Source: Legionella antarctica (GTDB lineage Bacteria > Pseudomonadota > Gammaproteobacteria > Legionellales > Legionellaceae). Taken from it: 64,000 bases of DNA. Under the pieces are notes generated by a model that had not been told where the DNA came from, searched no databases, and saw only the letters and a list, made by a program, of their open reading frames with translations. Position 1 is the stretch's first letter, and each line of letters begins with the position of its first letter. The stretch lies in assembly GCF_011764505.1 (NCBI RefSeq), contig NZ_AP022839.1, positions 1,099,001 through 1,163,000 on the forward strand. Reading direction: 5' to 3'. A program made the position numbers and the translations under genes. Of the stretch, positions 47,536 to 57,758 are shown one piece after another.

Positions 47536-48540
47536 ATGCACACTACTAAATTTTTTGGAGAAGAACAAAACATTGGAAAAATGTTTACCTTGGGTGGCCT
47601 GTGTAGTTGTTATCAATTTACCTACCATGATGCTAGAATTGTTTTACTTGGTGAAATTCATGAAACAATGACCAGGAAATTAGCTAATGAATATATTGAA
47701 GTTTTAAATCAGTTCATTAGCAAGTACGGTAACGTAGCGATTTTTCTAGAGAGCATTGAAAGTGATGAAAAAAATGTCTCAGACCAATTAAGCTTTATGG
47801 ATAGTATTCTATCCCTTGTTTCTCCCGATATGAAAGTTACACATGCTGATAAACGTCATTATAATGAAGAGTTTACTGATCTATTTTTCTATTTTAAAAC
47901 CTTATCAGATCTTCCTTCTTCTAAAGCCTCCTATTTTGATGATCCCAAGTTTATCGACATACTTCATGAGTTGGCTGAAGGTTATAATAAAAATTTAAGC
48001 TTCTCAGATTTATTTAGTTTATTAAATTTAGAAATAGCCCGTTTAATTCAATTAGAAATGCAAATTACGCCACTTAATTTACAATTAAGTGAGTATGTAA
48101 AAACCTGTATTAAAAATCTTGATATAGCACTCGATAAGGTAAGAAATTTACAAAAAGAACATTGTTTGGTAGGTGGACATGGAGCAGAATCAGATTCAAT
48201 TATTGATATTTGCATTGAAAGAATGAAACAGACTAAATCTTTTCAAATAATAATTGCATGGTTGGAAATATATTATTTATATGAAATTTATCATTTTGAT
48301 GCCACTTTAATTATGGATTTATGGAGCACACTACATCATCAAAGTGATAATAATAAAACATTTATTATCGTTAGTGGAAATACACATACAGAGCATTTAG
48401 CTAATCTATTAAATTCGATTGCTGTGCCATTCAGTGTAACAACGCCAGAGAAGCAGGAGAGCCGAATAGCGCCAGTGACTCTGGAAGAGGTATTAACAGT
48501 ACAGTTTGGTTGTTCCGTTAATACAAATCGTCATCTTTAG
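47536..48540 (+). CDS. Unrecognised 334-aa protein, GxxH (ChaN/TraB/EreA)-like start
   Basis: The N-terminal third has RIVLLGEIHETMTR (about residues 38-51) and VAIFLESIES (about 70), and near the end FIIVSGNTHTEHLANLL. An early GE.H and a late G..H in an alpha/beta background are typical of the ChaN/TraB/erythromycin-esterase superfamily of putative metal-dependent hydrolases. The middle is helical and unlike anything I know. There is no signal peptide. The start ATG has a weak upstream site. It is divergent from the CaaX gene with a 200-bp gap. An effector role is possible. Confidence 0.65.
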   Translation: MHTTKFFGEEQNIGKMFTLGGLCSCYQFTYHDARIVLLGEIHETMTRKLANEYIEVLNQFISKYGNVAIFLESIESDEKNVSDQLSFMDSILSLVSPDMKVTHADKRHYNEEFTDLFFYFKTLSDLPSSKASYFDDPKFIDILHELAEGYNKNLSFSDLFSLLNLEIARLIQLEMQITPLNLQLSEYVKTCIKNLDIALDKVRNLQKEHCLVGGHGAESDSIIDICIERMKQTKSFQIIIAWLEIYYLYEIYHFDATLIMDLWSTLHHQSDNNKTFIIVSGNTHTEHLANLLNSIAVPFSVTTPEKQESRIAPVTLEEVLTVQFGCSVNTNRHL

Positions 48541-48560
48541 GTTTTACTTTACTCAATTGA

Positions 48561-48857
48561 TTGCAGTTACGAAAAAAATTCACCCCTGATATTGCATGGC
48601 ATAAAATGCTCATCCCGCTTGGCGTTACTCACTCCGCGCAATTTTTTAAATCAGATTTAGCTGCCAAGTACTCACCGTATCCAGTATTACTGACAAAGCG
48701 CTTGTGTGCGGATGATCTTATTAATGTCTATTCCCAGCGTGCAGATGATACAGATAAGAAAAATTTAGCAAAAGAAATGGTTAACATAGAGGCTTTATGT
48801 ATAAGGCTTCAAGAAAGACCCCGGATTAGTGGGTTATATGGACCTGAACGACAGTAA
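48561..48857 (+). CDS. Possible short protein or gene remnant
   Basis: A 98-aa frame from TTG at 48561, or 83 residues from the ATG at 48606 (MLIPLGVTHSAQFF). No ribosome site stands out. The amino-acid mix is protein-like (YPVLLTKRLCADDLINVYSQ, then RPRISGLYGPERQ) but I recognise nothing. It could be the 3' scrap of a lost gene. Confidence 0.35.
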   Translation: MQLRKKFTPDIAWHKMLIPLGVTHSAQFFKSDLAAKYSPYPVLLTKRLCADDLINVYSQRADDTDKKNLAKEMVNIEALCIRLQERPRISGLYGPERQ

Positions 48858-48871
48858 TTTCATTAAAAGCC

Positions 48872-49066
48872 TTACTCTATATTTTTCTCTGTTTTTTCCA
48901 ATTTGTGCCCATCCAGATACCGTTCATTACGTTCACTGTCTTGTTTCTCTATTTGCTTTTCTTGATTCGTCCGCCCGAATTTAATGCGATTTTCCGAAGC
49001 TTTTTTTTCTTTTTCCAAACGAATTTTAGTCTTTCTTTTTTTATTTAGATTAATGACGTCCACCAT
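48872..49066 (-). CDS. DUF4169 family small basic protein
   Basis: A 64-aa protein that matches DUF4169 almost end to end: MVDVINLNKKRKTKIR at the start, ENRIKFGRTNQEK in the centre and ERNERYLDGHKLE at the end. Family function is unknown. The start has AGAGAG upstream. It is convergent with the preceding small frame. Confidence 0.85.
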   Translation of the reverse strand: MVDVINLNKKRKTKIRLEKEKKASENRIKFGRTNQEKQIEKQDSERNERYLDGHKLEKTEKNIE

Positions 49067-49373
49067 AGTTCTCTCTTTTGTATAATGTTGTTTACCCTAT
49101 AGCCTATAAAACATGCGTATTGTGAAAGGCGTGTGAATACGATAGCATAAATTACACGAAGTCTGATAATTTTGATAAACCCTAACAAGACAATAATCAT
49201 TTGCAATGACTGAAATAAAGCGTATATTCGCTTTCTCATTGAGTTACTTATGAAAATAACCATTTAACTAGGTTCTTATCATGTCACATGGATAGTTCTT
49301 GATGACAATCACCTGCCGACCAACACTTAGGTAGTTCACTACCAATTTTATAATCGACTATAAGGATATTCTG
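49067..49373. other. Intergenic region before the BNR-type gene
   Basis: No gene is visible; it separates two divergent starts. AAGGATATTCTG just before 49374 provides the ribosome site for the GTG start of the following gene. Confidence 0.4.
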
Positions 49374-51827
49374 GTGTCACTAATTTATAGATTTTTTATA
49401 TCGCTTTTTTTTCTGACTTTATGCATGTTGTCTTTAAGCTCCATTGTCTCTGCTGATAACACGATACTAACTACCATTGAAGAATTCAATTTTAAGCAGG
49501 CTCCTGGTTTTAAATCTGATGAAACATATAGCCAAGTTTGGCATTTCAAAGAAAGTACCTATCTGGTGTGGGTCGATCCTGATTATCGTGCCCAAATCAC
49601 CCAAATAAAGAACGGTAAAGTTACAACTGTACCCTTAGACGAGAATCCTGATTATGTAGTACAAAAAGATGGTCACCATCGTTTTTCCTTAGGTGTAGAT
49701 AAACTGGGTTACGTTCATGTCACAGGTGATATGCATAATTATACAGATATGACCTCCAGCGTTATAACACCCTATCCAGCACGATACCAAAAAAAGAAAA
49801 TTTTATACTGGCGCTCTAATAAAGCAGAGGATATCACCGGTAAATTTAGCTTTATGGGGGATACTTTTGATCGGGCTATGCGGGGCAGCGGCTGGATGAT
49901 GGGGCGCTTTTTTACTGATAATAAGGGGGAGCTGTTCTATTCTTCACATGTTCAGGCTTTCAGATCGTCTACTAATTTTGGACAGATGGGTGTTGGCCTT
50001 TATAAATATAGCCCAACAGATGAAATGTGGACTGCTATAGGTGACATTGCCCCAGTTAACGAATCTAATATTACCTATATATTTCCCGTCCTATACTGGG
50101 AGTATTCAGGCTATAACAACAGTCAATTTCAAAACTACCAACCTGTATTTAAATTTGATAAATCGAATAATATGTATTTTGCGCTTACTGGCAATACTGT
50201 GCGAACCTTAAATGGGGCTAATCGATTATTATTTGCCAAATCTGAAGACGGCGGCATGACATGGAAGCGAGCCAATGACACGGTTATTGCCGGATTACCA
50301 ATTCGGGGTATAAGTGGGTTACCTAATTCTGCAGATATCATCTTAGATACCGGAACTGAAAATTTTCTAGAAGCGAAGCCCGGGCTTAACATCGATAGTA
50401 ACGGCAAACCAGGAGTTATGGTTCAAAACAAATGGCGGGTTTGGGATGGTGAAACCTGGTCATTTAATACTAAGGTCAACTACGACACGATGCTTACCGC
50501 CAATATGGGGTATCGCTTGCCTGACAACAGTTTAATTTTTAATGCAACAGGTTGGAATAAGCTATTAAGAACCTCATCATTTGACAGTGAAACAATAGGA
50601 TATGATTTTGTAGGATACGATCGATTTATTGGCGTGGATGATTTTGCGCTTAAAAATTATGGTGTGATTTATGGCATTGGACAAAATACTACGAATGAAG
50701 CAGTTTTAAAAACAACAATAACCCAGGCTCCGTTACCTGCTGTATGGGCAGACATGGATATCGATGATGTATTCCTAAATTATAAAGGGAATGCAGGATA
50801 TCTGAATGGCCGTTTTGTTTTGACTACCTATGGTGCTGGAATCGGTAATCAAAGTGATTCGTTGCATTATACCTATAAGAAAATGCAAGGAGATGGTGAA
50901 ATAACTGCTCGAGTAACCGCATTTGCATTAGCTAATGACTCCGCAGGGTTGATGATGCGCGAAACGTTGAATGGGACCTCGAAACAGGTCAGTCAGTTAC
51001 TGTATCCATTAAGGACTCCTAAATATACTGCTTTCCAAGTCAGGAGTAGGGTGGGTGGTTATCCAAGTTCATCACGAACTGACAATATCGCTGTGCCTTA
51101 TTGGCTTCGCATTAAAAGGACAGGGGACATATTCACCGGGTTTATTTCACCTGATGGAATCACCTGGAAACAAACATCGTCCGCTACAGTTCCTATGGCT
51201 AACGAGATTTATGTAGGATTAGCAGCAAGTGCTGCAAGACATCGATGGTATATGGATGGGGCTACATTTGAAAATGTTATTGCACCGGCTGACATTTGCC
51301 AACCTGCAAATCCTACAATTAGCTTATCTCCCTCCTTCCAAAGCAGTAATGCAGGAGGCCTACTAAATTATGCTGTAGCTGTAATCAATAATGATTCACC
51401 CACTTGTCCTAATTCTAACTTCGTCCTGACTCAGGGAGTTCCTGGCGGTCTCTCAGGAAAATTAACTGCATCTGAACTATCCATTGCTCCTGGGGCAAAA
51501 TCGTCGACTAATATAGAAATAGCATCTTCTGTATCGACCCCTTTAGGTGATTATAGCTTTACGGTCAAAGCAAGTAATGGAATTTACACAAGCTCTGCCA
51601 ATGGAACCTATCAAGTCAAAAGCTCTTGTGTTTTAAATGCCCCAACAATATCAATTTCCCCTGAAAATAAAACTTCATCAGGAGATTTTCCCAGTAATTA
51701 TATAGTTAACATTATCAGTAATGATACACCAACTGGGTATTCCTGCGAACGTGATCACCGATTATCGCCTAGCGTGATCACCTATTACTGCGCTGTTTTT
51801 ACAAGCGGTGAGATTATTACAAAGTGA

Positions 51828-52565
51828 TCACGATGAAGCAATTTCTTTTTTTCTCATGGACTCTCCGTTGAGTTCTATTCGATGTGCATTTTCAGAGATG
51901 CGATCGAGTATGGCATCGGCGATGGTTGGCTCACCTAAATACTCATGCCATTTAGCCACAGGAAACTGGCTTGTAATAATGGTCGATTTTAGCTGATACC
52001 GATCTTCAATAAGATTAAACAAGTCGTGGCGTTGTGCTGCATTGATTGCTGTTAATCCAAAGTCATCAAGAATCAGTACATCATCCTTGTGTAATTGCGT
52101 CATTAACTTGGCATAGCTTCCATCGGCATGTGAGATGCTCATTTCTTCTAAAAATCGCGTTAACAATAAATAGCGAACTTTATAACCTAGACGGCAAGCT
52201 TGGTTTCCGATAGCGCATGAAAGATATGTTTTCCCGCAGCCGGTAGGTCCGGTTATAAGTAAATTTTGATGGTGACGAACAAAGTCACATTTAGCAAGAG
52301 CCATCACTTTTGCCTTTTCCAAACCCCTCTTATTTTTATAACAAACATCTTCAATGGCTGCAGATTGCCTGAGTTTTGCTCGCCGCTGTAAACTCTGCAC
52401 ACGATTATTGTCTCTGCGTAGTATTTCGCGGTCCAACAAGAGACTTAACCTCTCTTCAAAGCTTAAGTCGGCGTGTTTGGGTTGGCTTTGTTGTTCACGA
52501 AAGCCCTCCTGCATGCCCGTCATTTTTAGTTGTCTCATTTGTTCTAATACGGATTCATTGTTCAT
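51828..52565 (-). CDS. istB: IS21-family helper ATPase IstB (element 2)
   Basis: A 245-aa AAA+ ATPase with Walker A ITGPTGCGKTYLS (about residue 103) and Walker B VLILDDFGLTAI (about 168). The N-terminal LKMTGMQEGFREQ helix and the ERLSLLLDREI segment are typical of IstB. It lies 40 bp downstream of its istA. It is clearly different from the IstB at 7326. Confidence 0.92.
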   Translation of the reverse strand: MNNESVLEQMRQLKMTGMQEGFREQQSQPKHADLSFEERLSLLLDREILRRDNNRVQSLQRRAKLRQSAAIEDVCYKNKRGLEKAKVMALAKCDFVRHHQNLLITGPTGCGKTYLSCAIGNQACRLGYKVRYLLLTRFLEEMSISHADGSYAKLMTQLHKDDVLILDDFGLTAINAAQRHDLFNLIEDRYQLKSTIITSQFPVAKWHEYLGEPTIADAILDRISENAHRIELNGESMRKKEIASS

Positions 52566-52605
52566 TTTTTTCCTTGTTTTTTAATTAAAAATTGTTGATA
52601 CAGAC

Positions 52606-54156
52606 TCAGTGGTAATACTGAGAGCCCCTAATGTTGTCATGCGTTAATCCATGTAGGTTCACGTCACGTGATGCATGAATTTTTGCTCCTTGGTCAAGGT
52701 TATTTTCTAGAATGGATAACACGCTTTTACGGCTGTATGCCCCCTGGTGTACACCATAGGAGCAGGCTTGCTCTAAACGGATTTCTCCATAGCGTTTCGC
52801 TAGTTTCAAAATACCAAGGCAGGAACGGTAAGCCTGTTCGGGGTGAGGTTTTTCATCAAATATTCTTTTTACGACCATGTGTGTGCAAGCACCTATCTCG
52901 CTCGCCCACCGTAAATATCTCTCTTTTGATTGCTCGGTGTGTATGCGGTGCCTCTTGGGCATGTGATGAGAAATCGTGGATTGTTTACCTGGTATGCTTG
53001 AATACAGATGCATCGCTATGCGCTCTCCTTCAAAATAACATTCAACCGTATGCTGGTTAAACCATAAATCAATGAGCTGGCCGCAGTACCTATGAGGCAC
53101 GCTGTAATAATGCCCTTGAAGCACAACATGGTAATCAATACCTGCGCGAGACGCTTTGTACTGCCTGTAATAATAGGCATCTGCTGGTAACGGTTTTAAT
53201 ACAGGTTTGTCCATTTCCATGAAGACTGACTCGCGACATCCAGGTAGTTTTTGAAATGGTTTTTGGTTCATTATGGTTAATAGCCGTGCAATCTCTGCAT
53301 TGAGTTCATTAAGACCCACAAAGGTTTGATGTCGTAATCGGGCTAATATCCAACGTTGAGCAACTTGAACACCTGATTCAACAGATGCTTTGTCTTGAGG
53401 ACGATAAGGCCTTGCTGGAAGTACAGCTGTGCCATAATGCTCAATGAAGTGTGCGTATGTTGGATTCGTATCAGGCTCATATCGACATGATTTACTGATG
53501 GCTGAACGGAGATTATCTGGCACAACAAGTGCTGGAACACCGCCAAAAAACTCAAACATCCGGCGTTGAGAACCCAAAAAGTCAGGAAGTTGCTGAGACC
53601 ATGTGGCTTCAGCAAACGTATACTTAGAGGCACCCAAAACACCTACGAAAATTTCAGCAGCCCTGATGTCATTTGTTTCAGGATCAATAATACTGAACGT
53701 AACACCGCTGTAATCAATAAAAACCTTATCTCCCGCCTTATGTGTCTGACGCAACGAGCGTTTTAGGCTTTGCTTATAAGCACGATAGTGGTAACAATAA
53801 CGAGAATAGCTTAAAGCGCCTTCTTGTTCTGATTGATGTTCATCCCAAAGCAACTGTAATGTGACGCCTTTTCGGCTTAATTCTTGGTGAGTTTTTGCGA
53901 AATCTATTAAGTCTAGCGCCTTGTTTAGGCTGGCATGAGCGGCTTTCGGCTTTAAAATTTCAAGTAAAGCTGGCTCGTCCATCCCCTCAGGAAGAGGCCA
54001 TGAAAGATTTTTATCCAGGGCTCGATTGATGTATTTGATAACCACACCAACCGATACACTAAGACTGTTTGCTATTTGGCGCCTGCTTAATTTTAACTCA
54101 AAATGAAGACGCAGTATCTGAATCAATTTACGCATAGATGTTCCTTTTGCTGACAT
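52606..54156 (-). CDS. istA: IS21-family transposase IstA (element 2)
   Basis: A 516-aa transposase with an N-terminal HTH (LKLSRRQIANSLSVSVGVVI), DDE core (KVFIDYSGVTFSI with first D; ALVVPDNLRSAISK with second; RPYRPQDKASVESGVQVAQR with glutamate) and a beta-barrel C-terminal part with HYYSVPHRYCGQ. It starts at the ATG at 54156; a later ATG (MRKLIQIL) is possible. Confidence 0.92.
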   Translation of the reverse strand: MSAKGTSMRKLIQILRLHFELKLSRRQIANSLSVSVGVVIKYINRALDKNLSWPLPEGMDEPALLEILKPKAAHASLNKALDLIDFAKTHQELSRKGVTLQLLWDEHQSEQEGALSYSRYCYHYRAYKQSLKRSLRQTHKAGDKVFIDYSGVTFSIIDPETNDIRAAEIFVGVLGASKYTFAEATWSQQLPDFLGSQRRMFEFFGGVPALVVPDNLRSAISKSCRYEPDTNPTYAHFIEHYGTAVLPARPYRPQDKASVESGVQVAQRWILARLRHQTFVGLNELNAEIARLLTIMNQKPFQKLPGCRESVFMEMDKPVLKPLPADAYYYRQYKASRAGIDYHVVLQGHYYSVPHRYCGQLIDLWFNQHTVECYFEGERIAMHLYSSIPGKQSTISHHMPKRHRIHTEQSKERYLRWASEIGACTHMVVKRIFDEKPHPEQAYRSCLGILKLAKRYGEIRLEQACSYGVHQGAYSRKSVLSILENNLDQGAKIHASRDVNLHGLTHDNIRGSQYYH

Positions 54157-54232
54157 TTTTACTCTCCGATTAAACTAACTAGTATAACCGGTGCTAATGC
54201 TTGCAAAAGCCACGCCCCATATGGAGTGGTGG

Positions 54233-54362
54233 CATCGTGATCACCTATTCCTGTTTTTTGGGAAAAGTGATCACGATCAGGCGATAATCGGTGATCACGA
54301 TCAAGCGATAATCACTGATCACGGTAGGGCGATAATGACTGATCACGATGGGCAGGAATACC
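54233..54362. repeat. Multiple terminal repeats at the istA end of IS21-family element 2
   Basis: Units built on GTGATCACGATC and GCGATAAT recur about four times between 54233 and 54362. A matching pair sits at the other end (GTGATCACCGATTATCGCC near 51750). They are the likely transposase-binding sites. Confidence 0.75.
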
Positions 54363-54889
54363 CACCAACTTGCCCTTCTCGTGTTTTCAGGTTTTCAGTG
54401 GCTTCAGGAAACTACTATTTAAAAACCTTAATGGAACCCTATAATATCAATATGCTACCTGGGGATATTCGCGAATCGTTGCTCACGTTGACGCCAACAG
54501 TTGGTTTAAATCTAGGAACTTATACCCCATCGGTTTGGACGCAAAATGGTGGCTCGGCGAAAACAACATTTACTTACCAGGCTTCACCTGAGGTTGTAGT
54601 AAAAATCACTTCAAATAAGCCAGTTTATGATCGTCAAGCCACACCTTATAATGCAGTGATTACCGTTTCTGTTTTAGAAAATAATAAAGCGATTCCTAAT
54701 GTGCCAATAATGGCAACACTGACGTGGCCTAGTGGTAAAACAGAAGCCATTGCAAAATTTGAAAGCGGGATGCGGGTATTCAACCAGGTTATCAATTCAG
54801 AAAGTCCTGTAGGAATTTACAATTTTACAGTCACTGCAAATTATAATGGTGAAAGCGTAACAAATAATCTGATGTTCAGCATAAGATAA

Positions 54890-55229
54890 GGCTTTACAGT
54901 GCCCAACTCACTAATTTTTTTGTCCTGGTTGAATGAAATTCTTCCTGTGGCAATAGACTTATAGCGCTTGGCAGCTCCTTGGTAATAAAAGGCTGCTTAT
55001 TAAGTTGATATAGAGATTGTGTATGCGGTTATTTGAGTTTCCCTAAACTTCGACAAGGGGTGTTGGGGAGGTCTAACTCCTTCGGAGAGTATTATATAAA
55101 ATCAAAGAATTAACTCCAAGCAGACTCTCTCCCTATAACTATTGGTGAAGATTCGTCTGCTAACCCTATGAATAAAGTTAACTTTGTGGAATAATTATTA
55201 GCCAATAACGATGATATTTGTCTATTTGT
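54890..55229. other. Intergenic region before the L,D-transpeptidase gene
   Basis: No gene, clear promoter or hairpin was recognised in this 340-bp AT-rich stretch. Confidence 0.4.
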
Positions 55230-55718
55230 ATGAAAATAAAAGCAATTTTCTTAATGAACTCTATTTTTTTTTCTATTCCATTATTCGCTGGTTCTGCGAC
55301 TTGCCCTTTATCAAATGGAATCAATGTACACACCACAACGCAAACTTTAAATATTTGTAAACACGGCACTGTAATCAAGACCTTTAAAATAGCCCTCGGA
55401 TACAAAGGCATCGGTAAAAAAAAAGCAGGTGATAACAAAACTCCAATTGGTTTATACGGGTTAGCACATCCAAGAACATCCAATCAATTTAAAGTCTTTA
55501 TTCCAATTCTCTACCCCACTTCCAAGCAATTAGCATCAGGATATACAGGCAGAGATGTGGGGATTCATGGTCCAACTCAGTTATCAAGTTGGTTTAACTG
55601 GGTAAACAACTTACCAAGCTCAACGCATGGTTGTATTGCTGTTGGCAAAAATAACCATATTGAGTATGTGGCTAATTGGGTAAAAGCAAATCCTGGGGCT
55701 AAAGTTTTAATTATATAA
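55230..55718 (+). CDS. YkuD-type L,D-transpeptidase, exported
   Basis: A protein of 162 residues from the ATG at 55230 (MKIKAIFLMNSIFFSIPLFA signal peptide). The YkuD domain shows KTPIGLYGLAHPRTSN, VGIHGPTQLSSWF and the catalytic STHGCIAV (S-x-H-G-C). It would make 3-3 peptidoglycan crosslinks or attach proteins to the wall. The last two residues and the stop come from the end of a 197-bp palindromic element, so the natural C-terminus may have been slightly altered. Confidence 0.92.
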   Translation: MKIKAIFLMNSIFFSIPLFAGSATCPLSNGINVHTTTQTLNICKHGTVIKTFKIALGYKGIGKKKAGDNKTPIGLYGLAHPRTSNQFKVFIPILYPTSKQLASGYTGRDVGIHGPTQLSSWFNWVNNLPSSTHGCIAVGKNNHIEYVANWVKANPGAKVLII

Positions 55719-55907
55719 CGTGAGTTATGGATAAGGAACTCAGATTTACCATACTCCGTTCGGCCTGAGGAGGGCTTTAGCCCGTCTCGAAGGCTAGGCA
55801 CTGGGCCAAAACCCTTCGAGACGTAGCTAAAGCGACTCCTCAGGGCGAACGGATCGAGGTAGTGACTGGGTTCAATAAGTTTCTTATCCATAACTGACGT
55901 TATATAA
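55711..55907. repeat. 197-bp palindromic (MITE-like) element
   Basis: Outer arms TTATATAACGTGAGTTATGG (from 55711, continuing ATAAGGAACT) and their near-complement AGTTTCTTATCCATAACTGA (ending ACGTTATATAA at 55907) enclose an inner pair: CCGTTCG.CCTGAGGAG with CTCCTCAGGGCGAACGG, and GTCTCGAAGG with CCCTTCGAGAC. The inner CTCCTCAGG/TTCGAGAC hairpin is of a kind widespread in bacterial genomes. It begins inside the last codons of the L,D-transpeptidase gene and may also terminate it. Confidence 0.85.
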
Positions 55908-55941
55908 GCTTGAGCAATAACAGCCACAGGAACTTTATAGG

Positions 55942-57366
55942 TTAATCCACTTTTAGGCCTGTCGGTTTCCTACCTATTTTTGCCGGTTTAAGGATGTTGG
56001 TGATACGGGAGACAGTTCTATCTACTCGCCTCTGAAGCATGATTTCAACCATTACTGTTTCATTGGGATGCAGTATTTTGTTAATGTCAGCGAGTGAGGA
56101 ATGAAAATCAAGTACCCTGTAGTAGGCAAGAGCCAGGTCACTTGCCTCAGGTTGTGCCTTAATACGAAACCCCAGATTACCTTGCATTTTTGGCGTATTA
56201 ATCCCGTCTTCCATGATGTCATAATCAAGAAAATAGGTCAGTTTTCCCCGTATATGATGGTTTCGCTGGCGGTCCGAGAAGAAACCTGTCGGAAGCGCAT
56301 CCTCACTGTATTCGGGGCCAGCAGTTAAATAAAGATCATAATCATCCAGATGATTGCCCCGATCATCAATAAGTCGGAATATAATCATAGAATGGCGATT
56401 GGTGATAAACTCACGCCTGGAGACAAGCTTCTTAACACATTCTTTGTGCTCATTTAACTGGGTGTCTTGTGTAAGTTTATCCAGTTCCTTTGCCAATGTA
56501 GTATAGGAGTCACGATTTTGTACCTGGAGGCATCGCAAGACCCATATAGCGGTTGGATGAGTGGCGGCATTGGCCATAGTAACGCTACGGATGATTCCCA
56601 TTTTTTTACCGGAATGCGAACACCCTGGCAAAACCCCAAATGCCATTGGTTGTGTCCGTGTCATGTTGGCGACTACAAGATTTTCACCGTTATTACCCTC
56701 CTGATGTAACTTTAATAAACTGTAATTCATATTTGCAGAAGTGACGCGCACAACTCCATCTGAACCGGCTTCTCCAGTGTATGAGTTAAGCACATCATAA
56801 AGTTGCCGATCAATTTTCTGGCCTGTAAGCACAAACGAATAGATACCATTGGCAGTACAATCGTAATGAAGCCAACTTTCATTTAGTTGCCAGCTCATAT
56901 CGCTTCCAAGCTCAAGCCAGTCAAGTACATGCTGCCCTGGTTCAATACCTTCAAAAAAACTCTTTATACGTCCAAGTCGGGATTTACCCAGTTGAGCAAG
57001 CGCAGAACCGTGGTTGGCAGGAGACAGCATGATAAGGTGACTTAATGGACATTTTTTAAGATTATTCTTAAAGTATAAATCCATCCATTTACGAACCACA
57101 GGGCCACCGGTTGAGTGAGTGATACAAGCAAAACGCTCCCCATGACGCAGCTTATCAGCAATTTCATCACGCACTGCATTATCAAATGCTCGTGCAATAT
57201 CATCGACTGTTACGGTATCGTCAAAGCTTATATAGTGTCCCAGATAGATATTACCAACCTGGATGTTCAGCTTGCCGTCTTTACTCTGATTTTCAAGCCA
57301 TTGAGGAAGTTCTCCATAAGTGTTGGTATGGGTGACGCTCCAGCCATGAACGAAGATAACAATCAT
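55942..57366 (-). CDS. plaB: Cell-associated phospholipase A/lysophospholipase A PlaB
   Basis: A 474-aa enzyme, the exact length of L. pneumophila PlaB. The catalytic triad falls at the published places: Ser85 in ITHSTGG (a T-x-S-x-G variant), Asp203 in EAGSDGVVRV and His251 in LPGCSHSGKK. The N-terminal half (about 1-300) is the hydrolase domain beginning IVIFVHGWSVTHTN; the C-terminal half is the beta-sandwich hook domain, with DDYDLYLTAGPEYSEDA. It hydrolyses glycerophospholipids at the outer membrane, is haemolytic and aids lung infection in L. pneumophila. It is a lone gene here. Confidence 0.95.
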   Translation of the reverse strand: MIVIFVHGWSVTHTNTYGELPQWLENQSKDGKLNIQVGNIYLGHYISFDDTVTVDDIARAFDNAVRDEIADKLRHGERFACITHSTGGPVVRKWMDLYFKNNLKKCPLSHLIMLSPANHGSALAQLGKSRLGRIKSFFEGIEPGQHVLDWLELGSDMSWQLNESWLHYDCTANGIYSFVLTGQKIDRQLYDVLNSYTGEAGSDGVVRVTSANMNYSLLKLHQEGNNGENLVVANMTRTQPMAFGVLPGCSHSGKKMGIIRSVTMANAATHPTAIWVLRCLQVQNRDSYTTLAKELDKLTQDTQLNEHKECVKKLVSRREFITNRHSMIIFRLIDDRGNHLDDYDLYLTAGPEYSEDALPTGFFSDRQRNHHIRGKLTYFLDYDIMEDGINTPKMQGNLGFRIKAQPEASDLALAYYRVLDFHSSLADINKILHPNETVMVEIMLQRRVDRTVSRITNILKPAKIGRKPTGLKVD

Positions 57367-57378
57367 AATTTTCCTTAA

Positions 57379-57758
57379 TTTTTGATGTTACAAGGGGATG
57401 TTGTTGAAAAAATTGATGATTTTGGATTATTTTACAAGAGCATAGTTAAGTCAAATAAAAACTTGAGTAGGCACAGCTTGTCGCCAGTAATTAATAATAA
57501 AATTAGATTTAATTTAAAGATAAGAGAAGAATGTGCTCATTTCACTAAACCTGACTAATCGTATTCATAGCATTCAACAGGTGATTTTTTGACCAAAAAA
57601 GACAACCCTTAAGAATTTGAGACTCTTAACTCGCTTTATATTCTATAGTCAATGACAACCTCTAAGGAATAGTTTGGATAATTCACATTATGGTTGTCAT
57701 TCAACGGGGATAGATAGTCCTATGATGCTTATCTTCCAGACAAGTCTTATAAGAATAC
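57379..57758. other. Intergenic region upstream of plaB
   Basis: No gene is visible in these 380 bp. There is one perfect 10-bp inverted repeat, AATGACAACC (57651-57660) with GGTTGTCATT (57692-57701), spaced by 31 bases, near the 3' end of the ankyrin-like gene. Confidence 0.5.

Larger units (their letters stand above)
51735..54362 (-). mobile_element. IS21-family element 2, 2628 bp
   Basis: The ends are GGGTATTCCTGCGAACGTGATC at 51735 (first 20 bases shown in part) and GGTATTCCTGCCCATCGTG on the other strand ending at 54362. CACCAACT is duplicated at 51727-51734 and 54363-54370. Several copies of a GATCACGATCAGGCGATAAT-like unit sit inside both ends. It holds istB and istA on the minus strand and is unrelated in sequence to IS21-family element 1. 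Confidence 0.9.
49374..54889 (+). pseudogene. Large secreted BNR-repeat protein split by IS21-family element 2
   Basis: The parts are 49374-51734 and 54371-54889. Removing the IS and one CACCAACT copy joins them in frame (NDTPT-CPSRVFRF) to make 959 residues. It starts at GTG with a signal peptide (FISLFFLTLCMLSLSSIVSA). Residues about 30-430 are a BNR_4/sialidase-like propeller (HHRFSLGVDKLGYVHVTGD; SEDGGMTWKRAND). A DUF1349-like beta-sandwich covers about 455-640 (GDGEITARVTAFALANDSAG; YWLRIKRTGDIFTGFISPDG). Two NEW3-like modules with an NxDxPTCP motif follow, then a last Ig-like domain (NKPVYDRQATPYNAVITVSV). Such proteins bind or cut polysaccharide. The residual ORF ends in IS sequence after ERDHRLSPSV. 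Confidence 0.85.
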
